Source of the DNA: Actinokineospora spheciospongiae
GTDB lineage: Bacteria; Actinomycetota; Actinomycetes; Mycobacteriales; Pseudonocardiaceae
Length of the DNA: 54,561 nucleotides
Assembly: GCF_000564855.1 (NCBI RefSeq)
Contig: NZ_AYXG01000056.1
Coordinates: 1 to 54,561 of the forward strand
Direction of reading: 5' to 3'
Position numbers and translations under genes: made by a program. Under the pieces are notes generated by a model. The model was given only the letters and a program-made list of their open reading frames with translations, searched no databases and was not told the DNA's origin. This document shows positions 27,547 to 36,900 of this stretch, piece by piece (positions within the stretch are counted from its first letter, which is position 1; each line of letters opens with the position of its first letter).

Positions 27547-27927
27547 ATGGCAATCCAGTTCAACCACACCATCGTGCACGCCGTCGACCGGGAGAAGTCC
27601 GCGCGCTTCTTCACCGACATGTTCGCCCTGCCCGACCCGGTCGAGTTCGGCCCGTTCCTGGCCGTGCGCCTCGCCAACGGCTGCACGCTCGACTTCGCCC
27701 AGTCACCGGGTGAGGTCGCCCCGCAGCACTACGCCTTCCTCGTCTCCGAGGAGGAGTTCGACCACGTCCACGGCCGGATCACCGAGCTGGGCCTGGACCA
27801 CTGGGCCGATCCCCGGCAGCAGGGCGTGAACCGGATCAACCACAACGACGGCGGTCGCGGCGTCTACTTCCTCGACCCCAGCGGCCACTACCTCGAGGCC
27901 ATCACCGTCCCCTACGGCGGTTGGTGA
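27547..27927 (+). CDS. VOC-superfamily protein (glyoxalase/bleomycin-resistance fold)
   Basis: 126 residues, one paired beta-alpha-beta-beta-beta unit. His8 (FNHTIVHAVDREKSARFF) and Glu119 in DPSGHYLEAITVPY are in positions used for metal binding in VOC enzymes. The ATG at 27547 has GGGGGA upstream. The substrate cannot be predicted; possibilities include a small dioxygenase, isomerase or antibiotic-binding protein. The stop lies 10 bp from the convergent lipoprotein gene, and a small inverted repeat (GGTGAC/GTCACC, 27923-27942) spans both stops. Confidence 0.82.
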   Translation: MAIQFNHTIVHAVDREKSARFFTDMFALPDPVEFGPFLAVRLANGCTLDFAQSPGEVAPQHYAFLVSEEEFDHVHGRITELGLDHWADPRQQGVNRINHNDGGRGVYFLDPSGHYLEAITVPYGGW

Positions 27928-27937
27928 CCCCGGACCG

Positions 27938-28480
27938 TCACCCGGTGGCTTCGACCACCACGGTCCGGGCGCCCAGCGGCGCCGACAGCGCGACGGTGAC
28001 CACCTCCTCGGTGAGCACCTGCGTGCAGATCGGCCCGTCCACCGGGCCGCCCTGCGGGGCGGTCCTCGGCGCCAGCAGCACCCGGACCTCGTCCGCCGAC
28101 TCCAGTGCCGTGCCGTCGACCCCGGCGCAGCCATCCCTGGCCACCCCGACCACGCGCAGTCCCAGACCGTCCTCGGCGACCCACGCCCGCCGTTGCCGGT
28201 ACTCCGCGGGCAGCGCCCGGGTGTCCAACCGGTCGGCGGGCAGCTCGGTGTAGCCCGGCGGGGCGTCGGTCGCGGTCGGCGGCACGACCGCGACCGACGG
28301 CGCGGGCCTGCCGGTCGGCTTGTCGATCGACGGGACGACGGGCACCACGGTCTGCGCCAGCGGACCCGCCGGGAGCACCGTCGCCTCACCGGCGGTCCCA
28401 GCGGTCCCGGCGGCCCCGCAGGCCGCGAGCAGCGCCAGCGCGGAACCCGCAACCAGCGCCGACAGCAGTCTTCGTGTCAT
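27938..28480 (-). CDS. Putative lipoprotein A, paralogue of the next gene
   Basis: 180 residues with a signal sequence ending in lipobox LAAC (Cys21). A Thr/Pro-rich linker follows to about residue 85, then a ~95-residue beta-rich domain with two Cys (DGCAGVDG and GPICTQV) that probably form a disulphide. The last block, VTVALSAPLGARTVVVEATG, aligns with LTVELAQPLGERPVVLKN of the neighbour. Last gene of the minus-strand cluster behind the carotenoid oxygenase. No known family recognised. Confidence 0.8.
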   Translation of the reverse strand: MTRRLLSALVAGSALALLAACGAAGTAGTAGEATVLPAGPLAQTVVPVVPSIDKPTGRPAPSVAVVPPTATDAPPGYTELPADRLDTRALPAEYRQRRAWVAEDGLGLRVVGVARDGCAGVDGTALESADEVRVLLAPRTAPQGGPVDGPICTQVLTEEVVTVALSAPLGARTVVVEATG

Positions 28481-28572
28481 ACCCGGAAGACGGACCCACC
28501 GGCCGTTCCGGTTGCACGGAGGTGCCCCGGTCGGCGGGGCAACACCGACCGGGGCACCGGGGAAGGGGTCCG

Positions 28573-29058
28573 TCAGCCCTTGCGCTGTTCGTTCTTGAGC
28601 ACCACCGGGCGCTCGCCCAGCGGCTGCGCCAGTTCGACGGTCAGCTTCGGGTAGCGCAGGTCCATCGTGCACATCTGCGCCTCGGCGGGCGTGGTCTCCA
28701 CGAGGGTGATCGCGACCTTGCTCTCGGACTGCTCGGTGATCTCCGCGCTCGCCTTGCCGCAGCCGCCCTCCTGGGCCACGACGCCGAGGGTGGACCCGTT
28801 GTCCAGCGTCCACACCATCACCGGGTAGTTCTCCTGCAACCCGGTGGTGTCCACCTGCGCGGTGGCCACCTGCACACCGCCCTCCGGGGGCGTTCGGGCG
28901 GGCTGCCGGTCGGGTTCGGCGTCCGGTGCCTGGGTCGCGGTGGCGGGCGGGGGCGCGGGCGCGGGTTCCGCCGGGCTCGTGCCGGAGCCGCAAGCGGACA
29001 GCGCGGCCAGCAGAACGCCCGCTCCGACAATGGTCTTGAGGGTGTGGAGGCGTTTCAT
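28573..29058 (-). CDS. Putative lipoprotein B
   Basis: 161 residues; MKRLHTLKTIVGAGVLLAAL then lipobox LSAC. A Pro/Ala-rich linker precedes a small domain with two Cys (EGGCGKAS and AQMCTMDL) and the block LTVELAQPLGERPVVL, which aligns with lipoprotein A. The pair therefore arose by tandem duplication. It lies 44 bp after the HxlR-type regulator gene and 92 bp before lipoprotein A. Function unknown; presumably anchored on the outer face of the membrane. Confidence 0.8.
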   Translation of the reverse strand: MKRLHTLKTIVGAGVLLAALSACGSGTSPAEPAPAPPPATATQAPDAEPDRQPARTPPEGGVQVATAQVDTTGLQENYPVMVWTLDNGSTLGVVAQEGGCGKASAEITEQSESKVAITLVETTPAEAQMCTMDLRYPKLTVELAQPLGERPVVLKNEQRKG

Positions 29059-29102
29059 GCCCAGGGGACGGAGGTCGCCGGGGCCGGGGTTGCACGGGTT
29101 CG

Positions 29103-30041
29103 TCAGACGACCGACATCTGTTTGCCGCTCAGCGGCCGCGAACAGGCCGAACACAGCAGCAGCACGGAGAACGGGTGGTCCGAGGCGCGGTGCCGGAAGA
29201 CGACCGCGGGACCCTCCGGGGCCAGGAACCAGCGCTGGCCCCACTCGATCGCCGACATGACCACCGGGAAGAACGCCCGGCCCTTGTCGGTCAGCCGGTA
29301 GTCGTGCCGGTCGGCGCGGTCGGCGTCGCCGAAGGCCTCCAGCACCCCCAGCGCGCGGAAGGCGCGCAGCCGGTCGGCGATGACCGTGGCGGGGGCGCCG
29401 AGCCTGCGCTGGAACTCCGAGAACCGGTGCGCGCCGAGGTAGGCCGCACCGAGCATCGCCGCCGACCAGCGGTTGCCGATCAGCGCCCGGCTCTCCGGGA
29501 AGAACCCCGGTCCCAGGTTCGCCGAGCCGCTGGAGCGCCTGCGCATGGTGGTGTTCGGCGCCGACCGGGGCCACGAGCCGCTCGGCCCGAACGCGCCGGT
29601 CACCTCCCGCGGCGTCACCACGTCGCCGCACTCGCGGCAGGCCATCAGCGGGTCGAACAGGTTGCCGCAGGTCAGGTGGCGCATCCGGGGCAGGTGCTCG
29701 GGGTGACCGCCCGCCCAGCGCACCTCCCAGGCCCAGATGGTGACCAGCACCGGCCACAGCGCCGCCCCGCGCGGGGTCAGGTGGTACTCGCACCGCGGCG
29801 GGTCCCGGTCGTACTCGACCGGGTCGAGGATGCCCAGCTCCGACATCCGGCGCAGCCGCGAGGTCAGCACCGCCTCGGGGATCGGCAGCAGTTCCCGCCA
29901 CCGCTCGGGGCGGCGCACGCCGTCCTGCATGGCGTGCCGCAGGATCAGCAGCGTCCACTCGTCGGCGGCCACGCCGATGGCGAAGGCGATGGCGTTGTCG
30001 CCGCCCGCGCCCAGTCGGCTCGGGCGGTCCGGTGGGTGCAT
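29103..30041 (-). CDS. Double HxlR-type winged-helix regulator
   Basis: 312 residues containing two HxlR winged-helix domains in tandem (about 15-125 and 185-295). Each has the FAIGVAADEWTLLILRHAM or LIGNRWSAAMLGAAYLGAHR first helix and a wing ending in YHLTPRGAALWPVL or YRLTDKGRAFFPVV. Each domain is followed by a CxxC-bearing tail (CRECGDVV, CSACSRPL) that could bind metal. Normal HxlR proteins are ~110 residues and dimerise; this one would be a built-in dimer. The ATG at 30041 overlaps the oxygenase TGA by 1 nt, so it is translationally coupled and probably regulates that operon or the divergent thiolase. Confidence 0.85.
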   Translation of the reverse strand: MHPPDRPSRLGAGGDNAIAFAIGVAADEWTLLILRHAMQDGVRRPERWRELLPIPEAVLTSRLRRMSELGILDPVEYDRDPPRCEYHLTPRGAALWPVLVTIWAWEVRWAGGHPEHLPRMRHLTCGNLFDPLMACRECGDVVTPREVTGAFGPSGSWPRSAPNTTMRRRSSGSANLGPGFFPESRALIGNRWSAAMLGAAYLGAHRFSEFQRRLGAPATVIADRLRAFRALGVLEAFGDADRADRHDYRLTDKGRAFFPVVMSAIEWGQRWFLAPEGPAVVFRHRASDHPFSVLLLCSACSRPLSGKQMSVV

Positions 30042-31576
30042 CACGGGGAGGACAGCCCCACGGCCGCCGCCGGGTCCTCGGCGGTGCGCCAGCCGGGGAG
30101 CTGCGCGCCCGCCGCCCAGGTGCTGTGCGTGCCGCTGGAGACCCGCTCGGGCAGCCGGACCCTGGCCACCGGCCCGTCGCCGACCCGGGTGGCGTCGAAG
30201 ACCAGGCACTCGGAGCGGTCCTCGGCCACGTCGGTCGTCATGGTGATCACGTAGCCGTCGTCCTCACCGCGCGAACCCACCCTGGGGGCCACCGCGGTCT
30301 CGCTGCCGAACACCCCGTCGCCGTAGCGGTAGCGCTCCTGCGCGCCGGTCAACAGGTCGTGCTTGACGAAACCGTCGAACAGGAACCAGCCGGGAACCCC
30401 GGTGGAGGCGTAGGTGTAGCGGTAGGGGCGGCCCGCGTGGCCCGCGTTGACCATGCCGAACTCGGTGATCGAGTCGGTGAGCCGCTCTTCGGTGGTCCGC
30501 CCCGTCACCAGGTTCAGCCGCCAGCGGTGCAGCCGGGTCTGCAAGCCGTCGAGGGAGAGCATCCGGAACATCTTCGCGTAGGACTGCTCACCGGGGAACA
30601 CGCTGCCGCGCCCCTCCGGGTCGGACTGGAAGAAGCCGTCCAGCACGATCTCGTCGCCGTCCTCGTAGGCGTTGACGAAGTGCAGCACGAACGTCGACTC
30701 CGCCTCGAACCACCGGATGTCACCGCTACCCGCCCGCCTGGGGAGCACCCCCAGGCGCATCGGCATGTCCCGGTGGAACCGGGCGGAGTGCACGCCCCGG
30801 GCGAGGAGTTCCGGCTTCCAGAACAGGGGGCAGTCGTTGAGGATCGCGTAGTTCTCGGTGAAGGCCATGTCGTGCGGCAGCCGGGGGCCGGGCAGCTCGA
30901 CGTCGGTGTAGTGCACGAGCTCGTTGTCGGGGCTGATGACGCCGTAGTGCATGTACGGCGCTTCCGTGCCGTAGTTGAAGAACAGCAGCTCACCGCTCAC
31001 CGGGTCGACCTTGGGGTGCGCGGACACGCCCTCGGCGGGGAACGCCCCGCCCCAGTCGACCTTGCCGACGGTGTCGAGGGTGAGCGGGTCCAGCCGGTAG
31101 AGGTCGCCGCACTGGTAGAAGCTGGTGAGCGCGACACCCGCGTGCACGACCACGTCGGTGCTGGAGGCGTCCTTCATCCGACCGCGGGCACCCCACCCGT
31201 CCCGGCGCAGCGCGTCCTCCGGGCGCTCGGCCACCCCGGCCCACAGCGACTTGCCCGCGTCCTGCTCGGCGAGGAACCCGTCGGTGCGCACGAACCTGTT
31301 GCGGTAGAAGGCTTTGCCGTCGCGGAAACCGACCACGTGCACCATCGAGTCACCGTCGAACGGGTGATAGTTGGTCAGCGCCGGGTGCACCGGGTTCTCG
31401 GTGTTGCGCAGGTACACCCCGTCGAGGTCGGCGGGCAACTCCCCGATGACCTCGCACTCGCCCACCGCCCGCTCCACCGACTGCGGGCGCCACGGCCCGC
31501 TGCGGTAGGGGTGGTCGTCGTCGTCGGGCAGCGTGCTCAGCACCCGGCCCAGGATCTCCACGTCCACGCCTGCCAT
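30041..31576 (-). CDS. Carotenoid cleavage oxygenase (RPE65 family)
   Basis: 511 residues, full length for the family of non-haem iron enzymes that split carotenoids, stilbenes or related alkenes with O2. All four iron-binding His are visible: His187 (SAHPKVDP), His235 (LPHDMAFT), His299 (VLHFVNAYEDGD) and His484 (GTHSTW). AAGGAGG sets the ATG. It heads a cluster with a coupled double HxlR regulator and two lipoproteins, and is divergent from a thiolase-fold gene across 93 bp. No carotenoid biosynthesis gene is in the window, so the substrate could be imported or made elsewhere. Confidence 0.9.
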   Translation of the reverse strand: MAGVDVEILGRVLSTLPDDDDHPYRSGPWRPQSVERAVGECEVIGELPADLDGVYLRNTENPVHPALTNYHPFDGDSMVHVVGFRDGKAFYRNRFVRTDGFLAEQDAGKSLWAGVAERPEDALRRDGWGARGRMKDASSTDVVVHAGVALTSFYQCGDLYRLDPLTLDTVGKVDWGGAFPAEGVSAHPKVDPVSGELLFFNYGTEAPYMHYGVISPDNELVHYTDVELPGPRLPHDMAFTENYAILNDCPLFWKPELLARGVHSARFHRDMPMRLGVLPRRAGSGDIRWFEAESTFVLHFVNAYEDGDEIVLDGFFQSDPEGRGSVFPGEQSYAKMFRMLSLDGLQTRLHRWRLNLVTGRTTEERLTDSITEFGMVNAGHAGRPYRYTYASTGVPGWFLFDGFVKHDLLTGAQERYRYGDGVFGSETAVAPRVGSRGEDDGYVITMTTDVAEDRSECLVFDATRVGDGPVARVRLPERVSSGTHSTWAAGAQLPGWRTAEDPAAAVGLSSP

Positions 31577-31591
31577 GTGCCGACCGCCTCC

Positions 31592-31621
31592 TTGCCCCCA
31601 CCGGGAAATCGAGGCTACAAC
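31592..31621 (+). promoter_or_regulatory. Candidate SigA-type promoter of the thiolase-like gene
   Basis: TTGCCC (31592-31597) and TACAAC (31616-31621) are 18 bp apart, with the start codon 48 bp downstream. The divergent oxygenase starts only 15 bp away on the other strand, so regulators binding here could affect both. Confidence 0.5.
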
Positions 31622-31669
31622 TGGCGAAGTTCCCAGGCCAGCCCCGGGGAACGAGGGGGTGTCGACGGC

Positions 31670-32848
31670 ATGGGCGACGAGGTCTACCTGCTCGACTACG
31701 TCCGGACGCCGCTGGGCCGCGGCCGACCGGGCGGCGGGCTGCACCGGCTGAGCCCGTTGGACCTGGTCAGCGGCCTGCTGCGGGCACTGGCCGCGCGCAC
31801 CCCGGCGCTGGACCCCGGCCGGGTCGACGACGTGCTGCTCGGCTGCGCCGCCCAGGTCGGCGAGCAGGGCGGCAACCCGGCGCGGACCGCGACGCTGCTG
31901 GCGGGCTGGGGCGACCGGGTGCCCGGCGCGACTGTGAACCGCTCCTCGGTCTCCGGCCTGGACGCGGTCGCCCAGGCCGCGGCCAGAATCCGCGCGGGCG
32001 AGGCCGACCTGGTGGTCGCCGGTGGTGTGGAGAGCCCGTCGCGGGTCGCGCCGCGCGCCGACCGCGCCCCGCAGTGGGACGACGCGGAGCTGGTGCGGCG
32101 CACCGGGGCCGTGCACCCGGGGGTGGCCGCCGACCTGACCGCCACCCTCGACGGCTTCACCCGCGACGACCTCGACGCCTACGCCGCGGCCTCGCACCGC
32201 AGGGCGGCGGCGACCACCACCCCGTCCCTGGTCCCGTTCGCCGGGCTGGCCCGGGACGAACTGGTCGACGGCGCCACCTCGGCCGCGGTCCTGGCCCGCC
32301 TGCCGCCCGCGTACGCCGCGCTGGGCGCGAACGGCCAGGACGCGCTCGCCCTCGCCGGGCGCGGCGGACCGGTGTCGGTCGACCACGTGCACACCGCGGC
32401 CACCTCGGCGGCCCCCGCCGACGGAGCGGCGCTGCTGCTGCTCGGCAGCGCCCGGGCAGCGCACGCCCTTGGCCGGGCACCCCGGGCGCGGGTGGTCGGC
32501 TCGGCACTGGTGGCGGGCGACCCGGCGACCACGCCGTTCACCGGACCGGCGGCGATGGCCGAGGTCCTGCGCCGCACCCGGTTCCCCCCGGACCGGATGG
32601 CGGTGCTGGCCCTCGCCGAGGTGTTCGCCGCCCCGTGCCTGCGGGTGCGGCGGGACTTCGACGCGGGCCCCGACCGGCTCAACCCGGCGGGCGGCGAGCT
32701 GGCCACCGGGCACGCGGCGGGCGCGGCCGGGGCGATCGTGCTGGGCGGGCTGCTGGAGTCGCTGGAACGCGCGGGCGGGCGGCTCGGCGTCGCCGGGATC
32801 GGTGGCGGCGCGGGCCTCGGCGCGGCTGTCCTGCTCGACCGCGGCTGA
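31670..32848 (+). CDS. Thiolase-fold protein lacking catalytic cysteines (probable pseudo-enzyme)
   Basis: 392 residues with the full acetyl-CoA acetyltransferase length and layout. In active thiolases the nucleophile sits in VNRxCxSGL; here it reads VNRSSVSGL, so Cys is Ser93. NEAFA is AEVFA (Asn to Ala316), and the second catalytic Cys in CxGGG is Gly (GIGGGAG, about residue 376). His348 of GHxxG is kept (GHAAG). Three of four catalytic residues are thus lost while the frame is intact and codon use is normal, so this is a conserved altered protein rather than decay. It is divergent from the carotenoid oxygenase. Ordinary thiolase activity is unlikely. Confidence 0.8.
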   Translation: MGDEVYLLDYVRTPLGRGRPGGGLHRLSPLDLVSGLLRALAARTPALDPGRVDDVLLGCAAQVGEQGGNPARTATLLAGWGDRVPGATVNRSSVSGLDAVAQAAARIRAGEADLVVAGGVESPSRVAPRADRAPQWDDAELVRRTGAVHPGVAADLTATLDGFTRDDLDAYAAASHRRAAATTTPSLVPFAGLARDELVDGATSAAVLARLPPAYAALGANGQDALALAGRGGPVSVDHVHTAATSAAPADGAALLLLGSARAAHALGRAPRARVVGSALVAGDPATTPFTGPAAMAEVLRRTRFPPDRMAVLALAEVFAAPCLRVRRDFDAGPDRLNPAGGELATGHAAGAAGAIVLGGLLESLERAGGRLGVAGIGGGAGLGAAVLLDRG

Positions 32849-32982
32849 CCGCATCGCGGACCCCACTCCCACCCAGTGGGAAGGCGGCGGTCTGTCCACT
32901 CATCCACGCGCAGTGTGACGGCTGTCCCACTCGGCTTCGGTGACAAATTCTCAGATCATCCGCCGAAATGCTTGTCCTCGGG

Positions 32983-33012
32983 TTGCGACGTTGGGGAATA
33001 ACGCACTAGCGT
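32983..33012 (+). promoter_or_regulatory. Candidate promoter of the secreted protein gene
   Basis: TTGCGA and TAGCGT are separated by 18 bp, a plausible SigA-type promoter about 90 bp before the GTG at 33099. A small hairpin CGGTTC-CCCC-GAACCG follows in the leader. Confidence 0.45.
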
Positions 33013-33098
33013 CGATTTCAGTAGCCCCGGTTCCCCCGAACCGCCGGAACTACTGGGATTCACTTGTTTGTCCATCTCAACGATGAGAGGAACTGCCA

Positions 33099-33701
33099 GT
33101 GACGACAGCCATGGCTAGCAGGACGAAGCGTGCGGTGACCGGTGGCGGAGTGGTGGCTGCTCTCGCCGCGCTCGCGCTGTTCCTGTTCGGCTCGGGCAAC
33201 GCCCTCGCCGCGGACAAAACACTCACCTTCTCCGGCGAGTTCCCGCTGATCGGCAAGCAGCAGGTCTCGACCGTGGTGCACGTGGACATCCCCGCGACGG
33301 CCACCCCCGGCCAGACCGTGTCGGTGCCGTTCAGCATCGATGTGGACGCGGGCGCCTCCGCCTCCGACGGCCTCCGCCTGGTCGGGGCCACCAAGATCTC
33401 CGGCAACATCAAGGCCGCGAGCGTCGTGACCCTCAGCGACGGCCAGTCCGTCTCCATCCCGGTCGAGCTGCCCATCGCCGAGACCCCGGTCCCGGCCACC
33501 GGTTCGCTGACCTTCACCGCCGAGGGCTCGGTGGACTTCACCGTCCCGACCGGTGTCGCCGCCGGTGACGCCACGGTGAGCGTCGACCCGGCCGCGGTGT
33601 CGCACATCGTGACCGACAGCTCGCTGGGTGAGTTCGACGTGAACCTGTCGCTCGACCCGACCGACCAGGACACCACCCTGGGCACCACCACCGTTGGCTG
33701 A
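33099..33701 (+). CDS. Secreted beta-rich protein (possibly DUF6801-like)
   Basis: 200 residues. A signal peptide (charged start, hydrophobic VVAALAALALFLFGSG) ends at ALA-AD around residue 38. The mature part is Val/Thr/Asp-rich with alternating beta pattern and no Cys, beginning KTLTFSGEFPLIGKQQV, similar to actinobacterial secreted DUF6801-type domains, though this is from memory. GAGAGGAACTG precedes the GTG. Probably an exported surface or matrix protein; no enzyme motif. It has its own promoter and a strong terminator, so it is monocistronic. Confidence 0.72.
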   Translation: MTTAMASRTKRAVTGGGVVAALAALALFLFGSGNALAADKTLTFSGEFPLIGKQQVSTVVHVDIPATATPGQTVSVPFSIDVDAGASASDGLRLVGATKISGNIKAASVVTLSDGQSVSIPVELPIAETPVPATGSLTFTAEGSVDFTVPTGVAAGDATVSVDPAAVSHIVTDSSLGEFDVNLSLDPTDQDTTLGTTTVG

Positions 33702-33777
33702 CCCCCGGGTTGTCGAGGGACACGGGATTCAGCGATACGGGGTTTGAGCACGAGAGTATGTGAGTGATTCCGACGGG

Positions 33778-33809
33778 AGCGGCGGACATGGGAAACCATG
33801 TCCGCCGCT
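33778..33809. terminator. Terminator with GNRA-type tetraloop
   Basis: A perfect 14-bp stem (AGCGGCGGACATGG and its complement) closed by a GAAA tetraloop and followed by TTTCG. It lies between the secreted protein gene and the convergent acetyltransferase gene. Confidence 0.9.
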
Positions 33810-33934
33810 TTCGTCTGCCGAGCGGCGGATATCCCTACGCGGATTCCACCGATATTCCCGAACGCATTGTGGATCTCGGGGTTGCGATCTCGGGATGGTC
33901 CTCGGGTCGCGATCTCGATCGCATCTCGGGCGGA

Positions 33935-36900
33935 TCAGCCCCAGCCCCCACCGGCGGCGTCGGGAATGGCGAGCAGCCTGCGCGGACCGGTGTCGTGCCG
34001 CGAGGGCGGCGGCCCCACGGTGAACCGACCACCGGTGACGAACGCCCCAGCGGCCGAGACGAGGATCGGCTCCACCGCGGCCGCCCGCACCTCCGGGACG
34101 TCCTCGGCCAAGGCGGCCACCCGCAGCACGAGCCGCTCCAGCGCGGCCAGGTCAGCGGGCTCCCCGCCGCCGTACCCGGCCAGCAGCGGCGCCGCCCTGG
34201 GCGCGCGCACCAGCGCGGCGGCGTCGGAGTCGGTCATCGGCACCGCCCGGTGCGCCCGGTCCCCGAGCAGGTCGCTGACCATCCCGGACAGCCCGAAGGA
34301 GACCAGGGTGCCGAAGGAGGGGTCGTCCTGCAGCCCGACGGTGCAGGAGTTGCCCTTGGGCGCCATGCGCTGCACGTAGACGCCGTCCTCGCCGGAGACG
34401 GCGCGCAGGTCGGCGTACGCGGCGCGGATGGCGTCGGCGCTGGTGAGGTCCAGCCGCACCCCCACCAGGTCGGCCCGGTGCCGGAACCGGCGGCTCGCGG
34501 TCTTGAGCGCGACCGGCAGCCCCAGCTCCACCCCCACCGCCACGGCCGCCTCGGCGTCGTCGACGATCCGGAACGGCACCATGTCGATGCCGTAGCAGGC
34601 CAGCAGCCGCACCACCTGGTCGTCGGTCAGCTCCACGACACCCCCGCCCCCACCGGCCAGCGCCTCGGCGACGACGGCCACCGCCCCGGCCCGGTCGATC
34701 CCCTCCGGCCGGGTGAACGTCCCAGCGGGTGACAGCCGCCAGCGCGCGTACGCGGTGGCCCGCGCCAGCGCCAGCGCCGCCCGCTCCGGACTGGGGTAGG
34801 AGGGCACCGAACCCCGCCCCGGGGCGCCGTCGGGCCCGGGCACCACCAGCTCCGCCGGGATGCCCTCGGCGGCCAGGAACGTGCTGACGATCGGCTTGCC
34901 CGCCGCCTCGGCCGACTCGGCCACGGCCTCCCGCAGTGCCCGCGCGTAGGCGGTGCCCGGGATGGCCAGCGGCGGCACGAACACCACGATCAGCGCGTCC
35001 ACGTCGGACCGCAGCAGCGCGTCGGCCACCGCCGAGGCGAACACGTCCGGACCGGCCTGCGCCCCCACGTCCACCGGGTCCCCGGCCAGGGTCAACCCCT
35101 GCCCCACCGCGGCGTCAGCGGCCAGCAGCCCGATCGCCGAGGAGTTGCCGACCACCGCCACCCGGTCCCCCGGCGGCAGCGGCTGGTGGGCCAGCACCAG
35201 GGCGGTGTCGAACAGTTGCGCGATCGACTCGACCCGGATCACCCCGGCCTGCTCGAACAGCGCCTGCACGCTGTTCTCGTCCACCGCGACCCCGGTGGCG
35301 GACAGCGCGGGCAGCACCCCGCGGGCCCCGGACTTCACCGCCACCACCGGCTTGGTGCGGCTGAGCCGCCGCGCCAGCCGGGCGAACTTGCGCGGGTTGC
35401 CGAAGGTCTCCAGGTACAGCAGCACCACGTCGGTCGCGCTGTCGGTCTGCCAGTACTGCAACAGGTCGTTGCCGGACACGTCGGCCCGGTTGCCCGCCGA
35501 GACGAATGTGGACAGCCCCAGCCCGCGCGCGGCCGCGTCGGCGAGGATGGCGGTCCCCAGGGCACCGGACTGGCAGAAGAACCCGGTCCGCCCCGGCCCC
35601 GGCAGCGTCGGCGCCAGCGTCGCGTTGAGCCGCACCGCCGGGTCCAGGTTCACCACCCCGAGCGCGTTCGGCCCCACGACGCGCATCCCGTGCGCCCTGG
35701 CCTCCTCGGCCAGCCGCCGCTCCGCCCCGCGCCCGTCCGGTCCGGTCTCGCCGAACCCGGAGGTCACCACCATCAGCGTCTTCACGCCCTTGGCCAGGCA
35801 CCCGTCCATCACCTCGTCGACGCTGGCCGCGGGCACGGTGACCACGGCCAGGTCGACCGGGTCGGGGATGTCCAGCACGGAGGGGTAGGCGCGCACCCCG
35901 CGCACCGAGCGGTGCTCGGCGTTGACCGGGAACACCGGCCCGGCGAAGTCGGCGGCCAGCAGGTTCCCCAGCACCGCCCACCCGATCTTGGTGGGGTCGG
36001 TGGACGCGCCGATGACCGCCACCGACCGCGGGTGCAGCAGGTTGTGCACGCTGCGCGCCTCGGCGGCCTGCTCCCGCGAGTGCGCCACCTCCACCGAGGC
36101 CTCGGTCGGGTCGATGTCGAACTCCAGGTGCAGCACCCCCTCGTCGAACGCCCGGCTCACCACGTACCCCGCGTCGCGGAACACCCGCACCATCTGCGCG
36201 TTGTCCGACAACACCTCGGCGACGAACTTGTCCAACCCGCGCTCCCTGGCCGCGGCGGCCAGGTGCTCCAGCAGGATCGACCCGAGCCCCCGCCCCTGGT
36301 GGTCGTCCTCGACGACGAACGCCACCTCCGCGGAGTTCCCGTCCGGCAGCCCCTCGTACCGCCCGACGGCGATGATCTCGTCACCGAGCAGCGCGATGAA
36401 CGCGACCCGGCTGTGGTGGTTGACGGTGCTGAAGCGCTTGAGGTCGCGGTCGGGGATGCGCGGGTACGGCCCGAAGTAGCGCAGGTACCGGGTCCGCTGC
36501 GACAACCGCCCGTGGAACGCCCGCAGCACCTCGGCATCACTGGGCACGATCGGTCGCAGGTGGACGGTCCCCCCATCCGACAACACCACATCGGCCTCCC
36601 ACCGACGCGGGTAGTCGTACGGGTCGTCCACCACTACCCCACCCGTGCCCGCTCCCGAACCCGATCCGGAGCCCGCACTCACCGCTGCGCCACCGCCCAC
36701 CCCCGTCCCGGCACCCGCGCTCACCCCACCACCCGCACCCACCCCGGCGCCCAAGCTCGCCTCGGCGCCCGCGCCCACCCCGACAGCCGCGCCCACCCCG
36801 CTGCTCGCACCTGGCCCAGCAACCGCGCCCGCCCCGGTACTCGCACCTGGCCCGGCAACCGCGCCGGCACTCGCACCTGGCCCGGCAACCGCGCCCGCGC

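Noticed and set aside
27547-27927. Specific antibiotic-resistance assignment for the VOC protein
   Set aside because: The fold is shared by many enzymes and binding proteins, and nothing in the context supports a drug target.
33764-34732. Plus-strand open frames opposite the acetyltransferase 3' end
   Set aside because: They start inside the 33778-33809 terminator hairpin and have the low-complexity composition of antisense frames.
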